Positions 15,643-16,504 of a DNA stretch of 16,504 nt are shown in pieces. Source of the stretch: Bacteroidales bacterium. GTDB taxonomy: Bacteria; Bacteroidota; Bacteroidia; Bacteroidales; Paludibacteraceae. The position numbers and the translations under genes were made by a program. Below the pieces are notes generated by a model. That model ran no database searches, had not been told where the DNA came from, and worked only from the letters and a program-made list of their open reading frames with translations. The stretch's first letter is position 1. Every line of letters starts with the position of its first letter. The DNA is taken from positions 1-16,504 of the forward strand of contig JAGHSG010000096.1 of assembly GCA_018066005.1 (NCBI GenBank). Reading direction: 5' to 3'.

Positions 15643-16194
15643 ATGAACTATTTATTTCATCAGACCAAACGTTTTGGCACTATTTTTGCAATAGGACTGT
15701 TGATGGTATGTTCTACCCTCTCGGCCGCTAAGGTAGGAAGCACGTCCGTAGCGTATATTGACTTGCAGTATATATTGAAGAATCTGCCGCAATACGAATC
15801 GGCTAATGACCAACTCAATATCATCTCCAAGCGCTGGCAGAAAGAGATAGACGAAGCGGACCAAAATGCCAAAGTGCTGGTAGCTAATTATCAGACCGAA
15901 CAAATCTTCCTTAGCGAAGATATGAAGAAACAACGCGAGAAGGAGATTCTGGATAAGGAGAACGAAGTTCTTGAACTCAAACGCAAATACTTTGGTCAAG
16001 ACGGCGAACTGTTTAAGAAACGTGAGGCATTGCTCAAACCTATCCAAGACGAAGTGTATGCCGCCATACAAGCCGTGGCTTCGGAGAACTTCATACAAAT
16101 CGTCAAAGACCGTTCTGCCGACCCGTCACTTATCTACATGGCTAACAAATTGGACATCTCCGACAGCGTCCTCGAAAAATTGGGAGCCAAATAA
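15643..16194 (+). CDS. Skp/OmpH family periplasmic chaperone (first copy)
   Basis: Skp-type proteins bind unfolded outer-membrane proteins in the periplasm and deliver them toward BamA. The 183-residue product has a signal peptide (KR near residues 9-10, hydrophobic core, cleavage near LSA at residue 28). The conserved SVAYIDLQYILKNLPQYESA start of the mature domain comes next, followed by a long charged helical region (about 60-135) that would form the tentacle coiled coil. The end region (SLIYMANKLDISDSVLEKLG) is typical of the family. It lies 27 nt after bamA and is followed by a second member of the same family. I use no gene symbol because two paralogues are present; skp or ompH would be the usual names. 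Confidence 0.92.
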   Translation: MNYLFHQTKRFGTIFAIGLLMVCSTLSAAKVGSTSVAYIDLQYILKNLPQYESANDQLNIISKRWQKEIDEADQNAKVLVANYQTEQIFLSEDMKKQREKEILDKENEVLELKRKYFGQDGELFKKREALLKPIQDEVYAAIQAVASENFIQIVKDRSADPSLIYMANKLDISDSVLEKLGAK

Positions 16195-16235
16195 AAAAAA
16201 CTCGAATTATCAAAAATCAAAAAATACAAACTATT

Positions 16236-16504
16236 ATGAAAAAAATTATTGTTCTTTTGATGGTGGCATTACCTATGCTCGCCAATGCACAAAAAATCGG
16301 TTACATCAACAAGCAAGAGCTGTTCGCTCAGATGCCTGATGTCAAAGTTGCTAACGCTGAATTAGACAGCCTGCAAGCGTATTACGAGAATGTTCTCGCT
16401 ACCATGCAAGAGGAGTATCAGAAAAAACTGCAAGACTATCAGCAGAAACAGGCTACCATGACCGATGCTATCAAGCAAATCACCGAAGAGGAGATTATGA
16501 CCAT
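16236..16504 (+). CDS. Skp/OmpH family periplasmic chaperone (second copy, cut by window end)
   Basis: An open frame starts at the ATG at 16236 and runs off the window after 89 codons. It begins with a clear signal peptide (MKKIIVLLMVALPMLANA, cleavage before Gln19). The Skp-family start of the mature protein follows (KIGYINKQELFAQMPDVKVA), then a Gln/Glu/Lys-rich helical segment (EEYQKKLQDYQQKQATM). It resembles the preceding gene in layout but is clearly diverged. The 41-nt leader is very A-rich, as in highly expressed Bacteroidota genes. Its 3' end is outside the window, so length cannot be judged. Confidence 0.9.
   Translation, partial: MKKIIVLLMVALPMLANAQKIGYINKQELFAQMPDVKVANAELDSLQAYYENVLATMQEEYQKKLQDYQQKQATMTDAIKQITEEEIMT

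Noticed and set aside
15652..16098. 148-codon reverse-strand open frame opposite the first skp gene
   Set aside because: The plus strand encodes a clear Skp-family protein with signal peptide; the reverse frame has no family features or start context.

Overview
The window is a gene-dense, all plus-strand stretch from a member of the Bacteroidota, most likely order Bacteroidales. The evidence is a type IX secretion (T9SS) cluster (gldL-gldM-gldN), a PorG/DUF6089-type outer-membrane gene beside uppS and bamA as in Porphyromonas, a DUF3098 gene after ftsX, AT-rich leaders without Shine-Dalgarno sequences, and a Bacteroidetes-type promoter (TTTG, 20 nt, TAnnTTTG). I cannot name the genus. I saw no tRNA, rRNA, CRISPR array, insertion sequence or phage gene, and there is no gene-free stretch longer than about 60 bases.

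Layout. (1) 45-3558: gldL, gldM and gldN, the tail of a T9SS core operon whose gldK would lie just upstream. It ends in a strong hairpin terminator at 3572-3597. (2) 3617-11507: a tightly packed, partly overlapping run of ftsX, a DUF3098 gene, uppP, truB, queA, ung, polA and hflX. It serves cell division, undecaprenyl-phosphate recycling, tRNA modification, uracil repair, gap-filling DNA synthesis and ribosome rescue. (3) 11509-16504: a recognisable promoter followed by porG, uppS, bamA and two skp/ompH genes, the second cut by the window end. This is an envelope-biogenesis operon.

The genes connect in several ways. GldL/GldM form the inner-membrane proton-driven motor of T9SS, GldN belongs to the periplasmic ring and PorG is an outer-membrane partner. 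BamA with the Skp-like chaperones would assemble PorG and other barrels. UppS makes the C55 lipid carrier and UppP recycles it. Ung and PolA lie 3 nt apart and could act in sequence in base excision repair.

Most of this is conserved Bacteroidales housekeeping, and I found no convincing new multi-gene system. The best anomaly is PolA: an intact 768-residue reading frame with a complete 5' nuclease and polymerase, but with the 3'-5' proofreading domain almost wholly missing. Smaller points are a nearly leaderless porG transcript, a terminator-like hairpin woven into the porG promoter, a TTG start on bamA, a tyrosine-rich BamA segment, and a CxxC tail on PorG.
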